A stretch of DNA of 64,000 nt from Exophiala sp. HKRS030 (GCA_023897205.1 JAHWDD010000003.1:809665-873664); one strand, 5' to 3'. Shown: positions 30,851-42,327, counted from the first letter of the stretch. Program-made: numbers and translations. The notes: a model not told the origin generated them from the sequence alone.

Positions 30851-32503
30851 TCAATGACCGAAACTACCAACCCAACTGGGAGTAATGGTCCCGGTCGGTC
30901 GGATGATATCAATCGGCACACTCCCAGAGGTGAAACTCCCCGTCGTCATCTTGTTCGTGCTCTCATCGTCGCCGCCGCCACCGTCTTCTCGTCTTCGTCT
31001 TCGCCCTTCCCCATCACTACCTCCCACTTGCGAGTCAATGCCAAGTTCCAACTCCATGGACTTTTCTCTCAACCCGGGACTGGCCAGTTCTTCGTCGAGC
31101 TCGAAGAATCCAACACCGCTGCCGCCGTCGTCCGCACCAGTCAGTCCACCCGAAAACCCACTTTCTTCTGCCGAAGCGAGGAGTGAATTGTCATTGTCCG
31201 CTGCGATCGTCGGACTGGGCGCGGGACTAGGTAACGGACTCGGCATGGGCGAGAGGAATCGTCCTCCTTTTCCTCGCCTCCGTTCTCGTAGGCTCGCGCT
31301 CTTTTTCGAGTTGGCACTTCCGCTTCCACCTGCACTCCGGGGGGAAGTTTGTTGTTCTTCTGAAGGTTGTGCGTCAGGCTCGTGACGATGACCATCGCCG
31401 TTGACGCCAAAGTTAGGAGCGATATCCAGCTCGGCATCCACATCCTCGACTGTTTGCTGAAAAGTCAAGGTGGCTGTCGAACCCGAACTTCCACTTGGGC
31501 TGCCCGCGCTCACGGGACTTTCTTCATAACTACTGCTCGGCTCGACCACCTTGGAATCCGCCAGCTGGAACGTGACGTGCTTCTTCTTATGCTTGTGCCC
31601 CCTGTGTCCACCACTCGCCGTGCGCAACGCGCTAGGCAGACTCGCTCCGACACTTGCGCCGGCACTAGAACCCATCTGCGGTGCCGACCGCGTCCGTTTC
31701 GTGGCCAACACCGTCGGCGATACAGGCTGTTCCGGTAGGCTGTGGGACGACTCGACGAGCGCGGCTCGCTGCCGCTCAGCTTCAAGCTTGATCTCATCGT
31801 TGAGCTGGACTTGTTTCTTCTCCTCTTCATCCGAGGTCAAGGCCTGTGGCCCTCGCACGGATGGACGCCGGTCTTGAGATTCGAGAAGAGGGAGGTACGC
31901 CGGGATGAACACGCCGGCGAAACTGTCGTTCTTCTCAACTCCCGGTGTTGGTGGCCGCTTGTTCGTTGACTGTAGTCGCGGAGGGGTGATTGTCGCCGAT
32001 GATCCGTCCGACGGTGATCGACTGGGGAAAAACGACGGCGTCGGTGGTGTACTCAAGCTATGCGTGGGTGGCACGCTTCCAGCCGTGATATTCAACTTGT
32101 CCAGCGACAAGGTGGGTTTGCTCAGTGGCGCGGCCTTTATGATTTTCTCGCCCACGCCGTTTCCTTCTCTTTTCGACTTTTGTCCTGCTGTCCAGCCGTT
32201 CCCCACGACATTGTGTGTCGAGCATAATAAACTTAACGGGGAAGTGTTCCCAGACACGGATCTCTTGCTGGGCGAAATGTCATAACCTTGATTCCTCCTT
32301 CGGGATCTCAAATCCCTCTCAAACTCGCGAAACTCTCGATCTTTCGTGGCCTTGAATTTTGCGACTTCCTCGTCCAACTCTCGCCTTTTGCGGTCGAGTA
32401 TGTCGGCAATATCCGCCTCTGAATCGCTGGTGTTGGTATTATCCGGAGATGGGAGCCCACTCCTGGACATGTAGTGATTCATCTGGGCCGAGTTCTTGTA
32501 CAT
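30851..32503 (-). CDS. Ser/Pro-rich, largely disordered protein, 550 aa
   Basis: Starting at the ATG at 32503, the protein begins MYKNSAQMNHYMSRSGLPSP. A short charged helix follows at about 30-75 (DILDRKRRELDEEVAKFKAT, then KDREFREFERDLRSRRR). Most of the rest is Ser/Pro/Thr-rich disorder with short ordered islands such as KKHVTFQLADSK. It ends with the compact motif PIDIIRPTGTITPSWVGSF, which looks constrained. Two SPxP-type runs (SPMPSPLPSPAPSP) are notable. The frame is open another 148 codons upstream to 32947, but that part looks like translated leader and the charged helix starts naturally after 32503. I do not recognise the family; no membrane segment or signal is visible. Confidence 0.8.
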   Translation of the reverse strand: MYKNSAQMNHYMSRSGLPSPDNTNTSDSEADIADILDRKRRELDEEVAKFKATKDREFREFERDLRSRRRNQGYDISPSKRSVSGNTSPLSLLCSTHNVVGNGWTAGQKSKREGNGVGEKIIKAAPLSKPTLSLDKLNITAGSVPPTHSLSTPPTPSFFPSRSPSDGSSATITPPRLQSTNKRPPTPGVEKNDSFAGVFIPAYLPLLESQDRRPSVRGPQALTSDEEEKKQVQLNDEIKLEAERQRAALVESSHSLPEQPVSPTVLATKRTRSAPQMGSSAGASVGASLPSALRTASGGHRGHKHKKKHVTFQLADSKVVEPSSSYEESPVSAGSPSGSSGSTATLTFQQTVEDVDAELDIAPNFGVNGDGHRHEPDAQPSEEQQTSPRSAGGSGSANSKKSASLRERRRGKGGRFLSPMPSPLPSPAPSPTIAADNDNSLLASAEESGFSGGLTGADDGGSGVGFFELDEELASPGLREKSMELELGIDSQVGGSDGEGRRRRREDGGGGDDESTNKMTTGSFTSGSVPIDIIRPTGTITPSWVGSFGH

Positions 32504-35104
32504 GGTTGGTGCTTTGAGCTTATCGTGGGGGAGGCGTGGTCGCGGAAATCTCTCGCTCCAAATCTCCCTTACAGCCAAGGTCACCGGGAGGGTAGGAGAA
32601 GGTGGTTGTATTGTATCGAGCTCATGGGTGCAAGAGTCTGGCGCAAAATATCGTCGCGCGACGTTTCGTGGGTAGGAGGTGGGGGATTGTCGGCCAAAAG
32701 TCTGCTGTGGTAGACGGCGAAGTGGGGTGGAGGATTGACGATGGTACCGGCCGAATGGTTCGCGTGGGTTGTTTCGGAATATGGACAGGGGTGTATGGAG
32801 GAGGCGAGAGAAGGCAGTGTGCAGAGGGAAAAAAAATTCCTGGATGCGAAAATTGGTTTCAGGCGAAAGAAAAATCCCGTGGATAAGATAAAATGCGAGG
32901 TTCGAGGAAGGGAGTGCCGGAGGAGACTTCCAGATAGGAGTCAGCAAGCCCGGGGGGTGTGTGTCTCTGCGTGTGTAGAGGAGTATTAATTCGTACTTGT
33001 ATGGAGGTCAGTGATCGAGATTGATGTCAGAAGAAGGCTTGACGGTGCGTGTTTGCGTGCTCGCTGCTGTTGTACCGAAGTGCGACAATGGATTGTGACA
33101 AGTGACGACAGCAGTCGAGATGGCTATCAGCTTGTCTCACGCGTCAGAAACGGACGACAGGCTGGGCGGTGCTGACGACTTTGTTTGACGGCGGCTTCGA
33201 TCGGAGCAGACACCAACAAGAGGCAATGGGCCAAGGGCAGGTCTCAGAAAAGACTGGAGCAGAAGTTCGACCGGGGGGGGCGTGTTGAAGAAGAGACTTT
33301 ATGATTAAGCCACCAGTGCCACGTCGGGAGACACGATAGTTCCACTTTTTGGGGCTTTTTTCTAGACGGTGGCGGCGAGCACGTTCGTGTTCTAGCGCAG
33401 GGACCCGAAAGCCGAAGACTTGTTCGAGATGGAGGGTTGCGAGTGGGCGGCGCGCACAGGAAGTGACAGGCTTTCTCGTAGATTGGAGGTGGAGAGGCGG
33501 AAGGGAGAATTGGAAGAGGATTACTGATCCCAAGCTCGCATCAAGGGAAGAGAGAAAGAGGAATTACGGATAGAAGGTCGGTTGAGGGAAAAGAAAAAGA
33601 GTTGGAAGAAAAAAAGTACATGGTTGTCAGTGATGAGATGAGGGGCAGAGTTGCGGTGGTCGACGACGGTGGTGGGAGGTACAAAAACTGCAATAGAATC
33701 TCCATACAAATTGCCATGTACCGAGGACAAGCGAGTCGATGGCTTTTGTTTGCGAGCAGAAGCGACACCCTGACCAGAAAGATGGAGACTCCGTATTCAT
33801 TATCTGTGCCAGTATCAGGCTAATATCAACGGCCTCTTTGTACCTTTGGCTCGTCGACTACTCGACTCTCGCATCCATATTCCTTCGCCCATCACCGGGT
33901 CGAGGATAAGCGATGCTGTACAGAGTACACACAGAATAGCACATGAGAGGCTGAGAGTATACGGATATCGCTGTCAAATCATGTTAGAGGTCAGATTCCT
34001 CTCCATGAAACGTGGGGGGAGTGGGAGCCGAGGGGCAGAGAAGAAACATGCGAGTACGAGTGCAGTTCATGGGAACCATGGAGTCTCTAGACTGGCACTG
34101 ACGAGAAACGAAGGCGGGAATGATGAGCAGATGAGAAAATCATTTGGAGAACTCGTATGACCATGGCCATAAGCGATAATGGGAAATTTCTGTAAAGACG
34201 ATGCTTTTGTGAGGAACTACAGAATCTGATCGACATGTGCGTGGGAGAGATCGTCGCAAGGTACCTGGATGCTTATCTGACCTCTTGCCATTGTCCAGGT
34301 GTTTACTGTACCTCAATCATTCGGCATTTTTAGCTCGTGTTTGTTTTTGATTGATAGCATGTGTAAATTCGAGCGTCTTGTATGTCGGTGTTGATGGAGG
34401 TGTTGTCGAACGTGTCAAAGCAGTCAAACATGTGCAGCGCCAGGATCTGGACTTTCACCCACCCACACCGCTCTTTGGGGGTCCTGCAATGATAATACAG
34501 TCAGTGCCTGACCTAAGCTCCGATGCCCCTCCCACCGACTCCCCGATTCTGCCTCAGGCATCGCTCTAGGCGACCCTAGTGACCCCTAGACGCCCTCTAA
34601 AGCCACCTAAGAACTACCAGGGTCTTTCGGGTTCCCCAATCCGGACATGCGCAATAAGCCCAAATACTCCGTTCCTCGCACCATCGTCTCCGACTCTGGC
34701 CGATCGTCGGCTTAAGAGGCGCCCAGAGTGCCACCCGGGGAACGGATAGCAAGCCTCGTGATCCCCAGAAACAAAGGCCCTAATCAACTCAATCGATAGT
34801 CACACCAACGCACAGAGCAATCGGTGTCCAAGTCCTGACACAGTCCTATTGAATGAATAAATAAATCCCAATTGTAAGCTAGAAGACGAAACCTCCTACC
34901 CACTGGGTACCGAGAACCAGCTCGGCAGCCGTTGCCACATACCCCCAAAAAGGCCTAGATAAAACATACATGCGGGCATAGCATCGCGTCTCAAGAGGCC
35001 ACATGATCCTTCACAGCTCTCTCATTGCCAGGTATCCGACATACAACTTCACCAACAGATGATCCTATCCGTGCTCATACTCAATCGGGTCATTCGTGCA
35101 CCGG
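32504..35104. other. Intergenic, 2.6 kb, no supported gene
   Basis: This is upstream of the Ser/Pro-rich gene and downstream of the next minus-strand gene. The part up to about 33700 reads as pyrimidine-rich on the minus strand, in keeping with a long leader and promoter. A G8 run is at about 33272-33279. Near-copies of the intergenic motif occur at 33787 (GACTCCGTA) and 34665 (TACTCCGTT). A C/T-rich patch with repeated CCCTAG-like words is at about 34562-34612. No tRNA, snoRNA box pair or coding frame was convincing. Confidence 0.5.
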
Positions 35105-36550
35105 CTATCGGTATCGCTCTTCGGCTCGGTCTCTGCGCATCTCACGTCTTCGATCTCGGTATCGTCGACTGTGTTCTCCCGCTGGGTCTTCGTATCGTTG
35201 CACCTCGGAGAATCGAGGCCAGTTGTAGTCGTGATATGCCACTCGTCCTCCCTCGCTCGAAAGGGGAGACACGGGACTCATGGTTTGCTGTCGTTGGTGC
35301 TGTCGTTGGTGCTGTCGTTCTCGACGTCGCTCAGGCGAGATATTCGTCACATACCTCGTGCCCTCAAGTTCCACCCGTTGCGCCGGTGGACAGTCACCCC
35401 GAGAGTTGGTTTGGGGACTGACATAGTTAGTGATCGGGCTGGCGGCTTCCATTTCGTGCACATGCTCTCTTCCCATTCGAGACATGGGCGATCGCGTCGA
35501 CGCTCTCTCACCAACCACCAATTTTCCGAGCACAGCCGCGACCTCGTCTTCCAGTCTTCCAGAAGCAAAGTCCAGGTCAGGTATACGGGGCTCTTGATAC
35601 TTGGGCAGCCCACGTCGATCGTCAGGGCGCCCGGCTCGTGATGGATCAGCGTTCAAGAACATCTCCTCCTCAAAGTCTACCAACGGCCACGAGTACTGCT
35701 CTCGCCCCTGCTTGTCGGTCGCATGCGGATTCTGAGACGTGGGGCTGTTAGTCATGTCGCTGTGATGTCTCTCATGGCCAGCTCGGAGATTCGGTGGAAC
35801 TCCCTGGACGTAACCCGCTTGCAAGGCTGGAATGACATAACTCACTGGCTTGTTGCTTCCCGGTCGAGAATAGGGCTGGTATCGACTCGACTGGGGCGAG
35901 GTCACCGATTCGTCTGCTGCGGGGAGCTCAGCGACATGCTTGGATCCATATATCCGGCAAAGCGAGTTTCTAACCATCTCTTCGAGTGTTTCTTTACCTG
36001 GTAAAGTAGAGTCAGCCTGCGTTTCGATTTGTTTGTGGTTCTTGAGACGAAATTGCTCAAAGTCGTTGGGGGTCTCAATGGTGACAGCACCACATTTACG
36101 AGAATATGCGGTGTACGACTCGTGCTCACCTTTGGACGTCAAATCAGGTGGAGGATTTTCCCATCCCGGGGCAGCAACACTTGAGGGCAGTGAAACTGTG
36201 CTTATTGAAAACTGCCCACTCGGCCGCGCCGATAATTCTGAAATATTGGCCTGGCTGTGATTCGATCTGAGCTCGAGTTGTAGATGCGGACGGATTTGAG
36301 ACCAAGCATGAGTGGACGAGCCATGGGCGTTTGTCTCTTCGTGCTTATGTCGTCTCGCGGGTGGTGAGGATGAAAGGAACTCGTGAATAGATGAAGGTTG
36401 TTCGCCTGTTTCGCTACCATCTCTAGCATGCATACACCCTGACAACTTCATCCGAATCGCAGTCGTCTTCTTCTTCGCCGAGCCTCTCAATCGTCCCATT
36501 AGTGTTGCTGAGTTGATAGCTGACTCCCCTGAACGACTCTGGATGGCCAT
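35105..36550 (-). CDS. Low-complexity protein with HQRQ repeats, 481 aa, unknown
   Basis: The frame runs from the ATG at 36550 to a stop at 35105. The protein is hydrophilic and mostly disordered. More ordered short segments are ETPNDFEQFRLKNHK and KETLEEMVRNSLCRIYGSKH (middle) and PDLDFASGRLEDEVAAVLGK (about 340). Near the C-terminus is a tandem RQHQRQHQRQQ run encoded by a 12-base DNA repeat (35287-35320), followed by an Arg/Glu-rich tail (SRRYRDRRREMRRDRAEERYR in part). No domain is recognised. A GTGAGC at about 36129 could be a splice donor, so the true structure may include an intron. The frame is open 26 more codons upstream, but only from a TTG. Confidence 0.65.
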   Translation of the reverse strand: MAIQSRSGESAINSATLMGRLRGSAKKKTTAIRMKLSGCMHARDGSETGEQPSSIHEFLSSSPPARRHKHEETNAHGSSTHAWSQIRPHLQLELRSNHSQANISELSARPSGQFSISTVSLPSSVAAPGWENPPPDLTSKGEHESYTAYSRKCGAVTIETPNDFEQFRLKNHKQIETQADSTLPGKETLEEMVRNSLCRIYGSKHVAELPAADESVTSPQSSRYQPYSRPGSNKPVSYVIPALQAGYVQGVPPNLRAGHERHHSDMTNSPTSQNPHATDKQGREQYSWPLVDFEEEMFLNADPSRAGRPDDRRGLPKYQEPRIPDLDFASGRLEDEVAAVLGKLVVGERASTRSPMSRMGREHVHEMEAASPITNYVSPQTNSRGDCPPAQRVELEGTRYVTNISPERRRERQHQRQHQRQQTMSPVSPLSSEGGRVAYHDYNWPRFSEVQRYEDPAGEHSRRYRDRRREMRRDRAEERYR

Positions 36551-38175
36551 GATTTGTACTCGTTGAGTGGTCGATCCTGCAAGGCTCACTCTCTGCTCGA
36601 TCGGAATGGCACGTACGACTCTCGTCAAGGGATCAATCCGAAGATCAGGCCAACAACAGTAAAAGTCAGCTTCAAATCCGAAGATGATGCAAAGTGGACA
36701 AAAATCCAGGGGCGTCCATCTTTACACCTTGTCAAAACCTGTTGTCATAAAGCCACGCCCAATGTCTTGGGCCCATCAAAGAATCCTGGCAAAGGGAGAT
36801 AATGAAATCGAAAGAAAAGAGTCGCACAAAGCTCCTCTTTAGGAAAAGGGGTAATCAAAGGTACAAAGAATAAAATCTTCAATCATCGTGACAAAGACCG
36901 TAGTGTCTGTTTTTGAGTGTTGCGAGGAGGTATCGCTTCAAGCTCAGGATTCTCTTTGAATCACCTTTATCTGAAACGTCTTCCTCACCTCAAGATTGGC
37001 CGAACAAGAAACAGCACCAGATCAAGAACTCTCGACACCCGTGGCTCTATCCCATTGCTTGATGGAGTTCTGAAGATGTGTACATCGCAGGGACAATTCT
37101 CAGCCTGGGGGTGGACGAAGGTTCTCACCCTCGTCCTGTTCTCAACTCGCGCATGAAACTAGGGATGCTGAGGAGAGCCATAATTTTGCATTCAACCAAC
37201 AAGATGACATCTTTACAGTTGTGTAGAACGTGTTGAATGAGTTGAATTAACAGTCCAAGTACCATGACTTCAGGACAGAAGTTACAAGGACAAGTTGAGT
37301 GGTGACGCAGTATGCAGTGTGTTGTCATCGGTATATCGGCGCTCTTCTTCACCGATGAACTAGTTCGCTCTGTGGTGCATCGAACTCCCATTTTCAGAAT
37401 GGTGACACCTTCACCTACTGTGCGAGGAACACCTTTACCTCCGTCCGCTGGAGCTTGTGGACCGGAACGAAGACACCTACCTCTAGCTTCAGATAGGAAT
37501 TCCGTAGTTCGAAACAAGGGAGAACCAAATGTCCGAACACTTGTTTCGTTAGTGCAGATTAGCTGTATCGATGTTCCGTACGGAGTAGGGTATGTCTATC
37601 TACACTGTATCGTCCTTACCGCATGCATACAATGAGCGATCCTGCTACAGAAAGGTCAAGCCACGAGGACCTCAGGTACTTTAGTCACAAAGAACTCATG
37701 TCTGTGCTGCGTCTAATAGGGCCGGTCGAACACGTCCCACTCGCTACGAGATTTCCAAAGGCTGAACAGTTCAAACGTCCTGTACATAGGGCACTCAAGG
37801 AATCACGGGATACTGATATTTGTTATCTCGATCCAAGAAAACCTATCTAGTTGGTCATAAAACCCTGAAATTTGTTCCCTTTTCATGTCTGTCGTATATA
37901 TCCGAAATAGATCATCATGTAAAGGGTCCTTCGTCATCGTTGCTTTCTTTGCAGAGCTCCTTCTCCCCTTTTCTTTCCAAGCGAAGCCCCATCGAAACGG
38001 TGAACTGATTGATTTCTCACGCTCCCAAAACTTTTTCTAGAATTCTCGTCAAAGCATGCATTTTTTGGAAAATAGCCAACAAGAACAGTCCAGTGTGAGT
38101 TCTCGAAAAGTCCACGCTCAGAGTGGCGAAGTCAAAGGCGGAATGTGAACCCTTCTCTAGGTGAGGGAAAGCTGC
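36551..38175. other. Intergenic, 1.6 kb, no supported gene
   Basis: This is the promoter region of the HQRQ-repeat gene and 3' region of the SDR gene. It has one TACGGAGTA (37579-37587). Frames at 36917-37156 and 37125-37517 overlap on opposite strands without recognisable features. Confidence 0.5.
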
Positions 38176-39147
38176 TTAAGCGATGGTGCTGCCACCAGTC
38201 AAACGAATCGTTTGGCCTAAGAAGACGAAAAATTAGTATCAATTTTACACATTGTAACCAAGATCTGAAGATCTTGGATCTTCAGACCCGAGAACTTACC
38301 GGTGACCCATTCGCTGTCATCGTGGCACAAGAACATGACGACCTTGGCAATATCATCTGGCACAGCACATCGGTTGAGCGGGATGAGCTTGGCGATACCG
38401 GCCTCGATTTCCTCAATAGGGGTGTCCTTGGTGGCACCCGGGGAGTAGTGCCATGCGTTCTGGGCGAACATGTCGGTCTTGATACCACCAGGGGCGATGG
38501 CGTTGCAGGTAATGCGTCTTGGGCCACCGTCGGCGGCGAATGATCGAGCGAGACCTTCGTTGGCGGACTTGGAAGCGCAGTACAGAGCGTGGTTGGCGAC
38601 GCTGAGGCTAGCGGCGATCGAAGACATGAAGATGATACGGCCACCATCTATACAGGACAGGGTGAGTCAGCTAAGTATTCCACGCGGGATTTCTTTGTTT
38701 CAACTCCGGGGGAAAAAGACAAGAAGAATCAAACGTACCACTCAGATATCTCAGAGCACGTGACGAAACGAAGAACTGAGCACGGGTGTTGAGGCCAAAG
38801 ACGGCATCGAACTCCTCCTCGGTGACGTCTTGGGTCTTGCCGAAATGCTCCATGCCGGCATTGTTGATAACGATGTCGAGCTTGCCAAAGGCCTTCATGG
38901 CTTCCTCGAACATCTTCTCGACCTCGGGCACCTTGGTGACGTTGGCCTGGATGGCGACAGCCTTGCCACCGGCCTTTTCGATCTCGGCGACGGTAGCCAA
39001 AGCAGCCTTGGCCGAGGTGGCATAGTTGAGGATGACAGAACAGCCACGCTCAGACAGCATCTTGGCGAGGCCTGCACCAAGACCACGGCCAGCTCCAGTG
39101 ATGAGAGCGACCTTGCCGTCGAGGCGGATATCAGCCTTGGTAGCCAT
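38176..39147 (-). CDS. Short-chain dehydrogenase/reductase, hydroxynaphthalene-reductase-like, 265 aa
   Basis: Three exons, 38739-39147, 38300-38647 and 38176-38216. This is a classical SDR: TGAGRGLG at 17-24 binds the nucleotide, NNAG is at 95-98, and the catalytic residues are Ser145, Tyr159 and Lys163 (YCASK). The segments NNAGMEHFGKTQDVTEEEFD and APGGIKTDMF closely resemble tetra/trihydroxynaphthalene and versicolorin reductases, the NADPH enzymes of melanin and aflatoxin-type pathways. The true substrate is open, since many paralogues exist in such fungi. The introns (38648-38738, GTACGT...TATAG; 38217-38299, GTAAGT...TCTTAG) join exactly and give VTGQTIRLTGGSTIA, the usual SDR C-terminus. 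The second intron contains a perfect 10-bp hairpin. No polyketide synthase lies nearby. Confidence 0.95.
38264..38286. repeat. Perfect inverted repeat (10-bp stem, 3-base loop) inside an intron
   Basis: TCTGAAGATC (38264-38273), loop TTG, GATCTTCAGA (38277-38286). In the minus-strand transcript the hairpin starts 13 bases after the 5' splice site of SDR intron 2. Confidence 0.85.
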
Positions 39148-42100
39148 AGTGGACTGTGTTTTTTTTGGTTACGTGGGTTTGAGATGGCGGTCAACGACAA
39201 TCTGACAGGAGCAAATAAGCAACCTTGTCAGGAAATAAAAAAGTCCGGCACTTGATCGAGGAGATGTGACGGAATATACACACAGCAAGGTATGAATATG
39301 GAAAGGAATTCGGAGTGACTGACCGCTTGATGCAAGAATCACACCTGATTCAAAAGAGAAAGAGGACAGACGATGATAATAATAAAAAAGCAGAATAGGG
39401 ATGTTGAGAGAGGAAAAAAATAGGGGGAACGACAATTCTTCTCCGTACGAAGAAAGGTAGATGTGGCAGTTTCTTGTGCGGCCCCGGTCCCGACACTAAA
39501 TCGGACTGCGAGTCGACAGGGTAACGATAATAACAAGGGAACAGAGAGAGTGTGTGCGTGCGTTTTTCTTGTCTTGTCTCTTGGGACGGGACCGGACTGA
39601 GAGGTGTCGGTGAGCCGACCAAACCTAGCGAGTCGATTTGTACAATATACGAATAGACCAGTCCAGTCCTACTCCAGTACCTTGAATAGATTGAGGCGGT
39701 GAAGGAAGGCGTGAATAGTGCTCGTACTTGGTGTCTTTTGCCCCTCCAAAAATGTGCTTGGATGTTGTTGAGGTGCGGGGCAACAGTAAACAAAACAGGA
39801 GAGGGGCTGAGGGGCTGAGGGGCTCTGAGTTGGCTATTATTGACACTTCGATTTCAATTCTGTGACTACTGTTGTGTTACCCAAGATGTGTGCTGGAGGC
39901 TTCGTGATAAACCAGATGGACAAGAATACTGACTACAGTACGGATACTCCGTATTGAGATAGCCAAACTAGATGAATACCAGGTAGTACAGAGTAATATT
40001 GACGACAGGGGGAAGAAACTCGGGTTCCAACCACCTGGGCATGTTTTGATATTATTAGTCCTCGCTCTCATTACGGGGTAATAAAAGCAGGTGCTTAAGG
40101 GGGCCGGGTGTTGATGAATGTCTCTGTCACATTTTTGTGTACTGTATCTGAACTGCATAAATCATGTTTTCGAGAATGTGAATGTGCAACGATGCTACTC
40201 GGACTCCGTACTTGATCGAAATATCACACTTCTTTCCCCCTGAGCACCAAATTTCCACTGTCTGTCTATCACAACTCCAATTGTCTCAATCCCTCCTACG
40301 AGAGGTAGGTACTAAAATAAATTACCAGTACAGTTTGTACAGTATGAAACTTACCCACCATTCCACTTTGAGCTTGGTAGAGTCCGAACGCTAGCATGAC
40401 CTTGTTCTTCGTGATGGATTTATTTTTAGCCGTGGCATGTGTGTTCAATGTTTACCGGGGGCCTCTTTTTTGCACTGTACTCGCACCAGGCCAAACAGGC
40501 TGTTCATTCACCTCACCTGCACTTTTCACGGAGGTTATCACCTGGGATTATTCAATACTCAGCACTCAGCACTCCGTACAGGGGATATTCAAATGTCTGG
40601 CTGACTCATCCAAGTGTGAGGAGTTACCTTGGGATAGCTGCTTCAGCAATATCTTATCGGCGCCAATCTACAACAGCTTATTAAGGCCCTGTAGGGTACT
40701 CCGTACTTACTCCATATATATCTAGGTACCTTGCTCACAACTTCCATATCTATGGATTACACCTTTCATCTCTAGATCTGAGAGATGTGATGATCATATA
40801 CCCTTCATTATGACCATTTCATCCGTATGATTAACCTCAGTTTCGTCTCGTTTGCCTCAGTATACTCCATACTCTTTATACAGCATATAGTGCTCCCGTA
40901 CCCTGAATTTAGCAGTCACAAGTACCTACCTAACATCATCCTTCAGAATCCTAGATCCTTTCGTTTCTATATCTTCCCCTTGTACCCTGCAATTCCTCTC
41001 CAATACAAAGCTCCCTGCAAGGGAAATCCCATGCCCCCCCTCCCTTGTCCTCACTTCTATGATGGTGACATCGCTCGGTTGATCCAAAAGTCCGCAACGA
41101 CACTTCTACGGACAGGATTCAAGATTTGCTACGGACAAACCACACACAGAGTCCGTCGATCCTTATGCATGAGAGTTCCTGAGAACCTCACCTTGACCTA
41201 GCTTTCCTGTTGCCGTAATGTACTGTACATTTCCGGCAGAAGGTGACTCTTTCTGTCCTTGGGATAATCTCCCTTTCAGCTTTCAACCCCCCCAAAAAAA
41301 TCCGTTTCGACTCCCTCTACGGACCGTCCTAAAGCTTTTTGAAGTATCAGGTCCTTTCACTAGTTTCTTTCGTTAACCCCATACATACTCCGTTGCCTAG
41401 CATTGACAATACATATTTGCCCATGATCTTCGTTTTAGCCTACCTACCTAGGTCCAAGTACTTCTTTAGGTCAGTTATAAGAAGCTTTTTCGACCATCAT
41501 CGGCTAGAACCAACGTCCGATGTCCGACATCATCCAGTCCCAAACAGGTTGCAGGCCACGGTTTTCCACCATTATTCCACCTGCCATCACCACCACCTCT
41601 ACGCACCATCAATCAATTTTGTCCAACTTTTCATGATTGATCTGCCTACCTCAGTATCCACGTCATCGTAGTGGGAGATTAATTTTGTTGTTCTTCGATT
41701 CTTCCGTTCTTCTTTCCCTTCTTTTCTTCTTCTCTTCTCAACTCACCCGGGTCTTTCATGGAACTTGCACCAGAAGCCAAGTTTGTTTATGCTGCCACGT
41801 CAAGATGATACACATATTTACAGTCATTATCCTTGAACTATGTTGCGGTGCATGAACCATGAATGAACATTTGGACAATAAGAATATTGCCGAGTATAAA
41901 CATTCCCCCAGACTTGCATGTGGGCTTCTCATAAAAACGTGATGTGCATACCCAGAGCACTTCAATCTGTGTCCAAAACTAACAGCCAGTAGCCGATGCC
42001 ACCATCGTCATATACGATGGAACGATCGGTCCAGTACACCACACGAGAAACAGAATCTCCGCCCACAGCATTCCTGCAGTCCCCCGTATTCACCATTACC

Positions 42101-42327
42101 AGTCCCACAACCTGAAACTCTTTATTTTCCAAAACGCCCCAGCATGCCGTCATCAACATCATCAAGGACATAAGATATCTCTCATATATACACGGCGGTA
42201 ACATCACGCCCACTATGTCGCATCATCAAACAAGATATTAGGTAAGGTTTTGTTGGTTGTACAACACCTTTTCTGGTGCAAGAACGAGCGAGTCGACGCC
42301 CACAGCTTCAACAGCAGTGAGGTTGTC
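39148..42327. other. Intergenic, 3.2 kb, AT-richer, no supported gene
   Basis: This is the promoter side of the SDR and the 3' side of the transcription factor. The first 450 bases are pyrimidine-rich on the minus strand, as expected of a long SDR leader. Two exact TACTCCGTA copies (39945-39953, 40697-40705), several one-mismatch copies (40202, 40572, 41386) and CCTAGGT words (41447) cluster here. Open frames such as 41339-41671 show no coding features. Confidence 0.5.
39801..39824. repeat. Tandem GGGGCTGA repeat, 2.75 units
   Basis: The unit GGGGCTGA occurs at 39803-39810 and 39811-39818, with a partial third copy. It lies in non-coding DNA upstream of the SDR gene. Confidence 0.75.
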
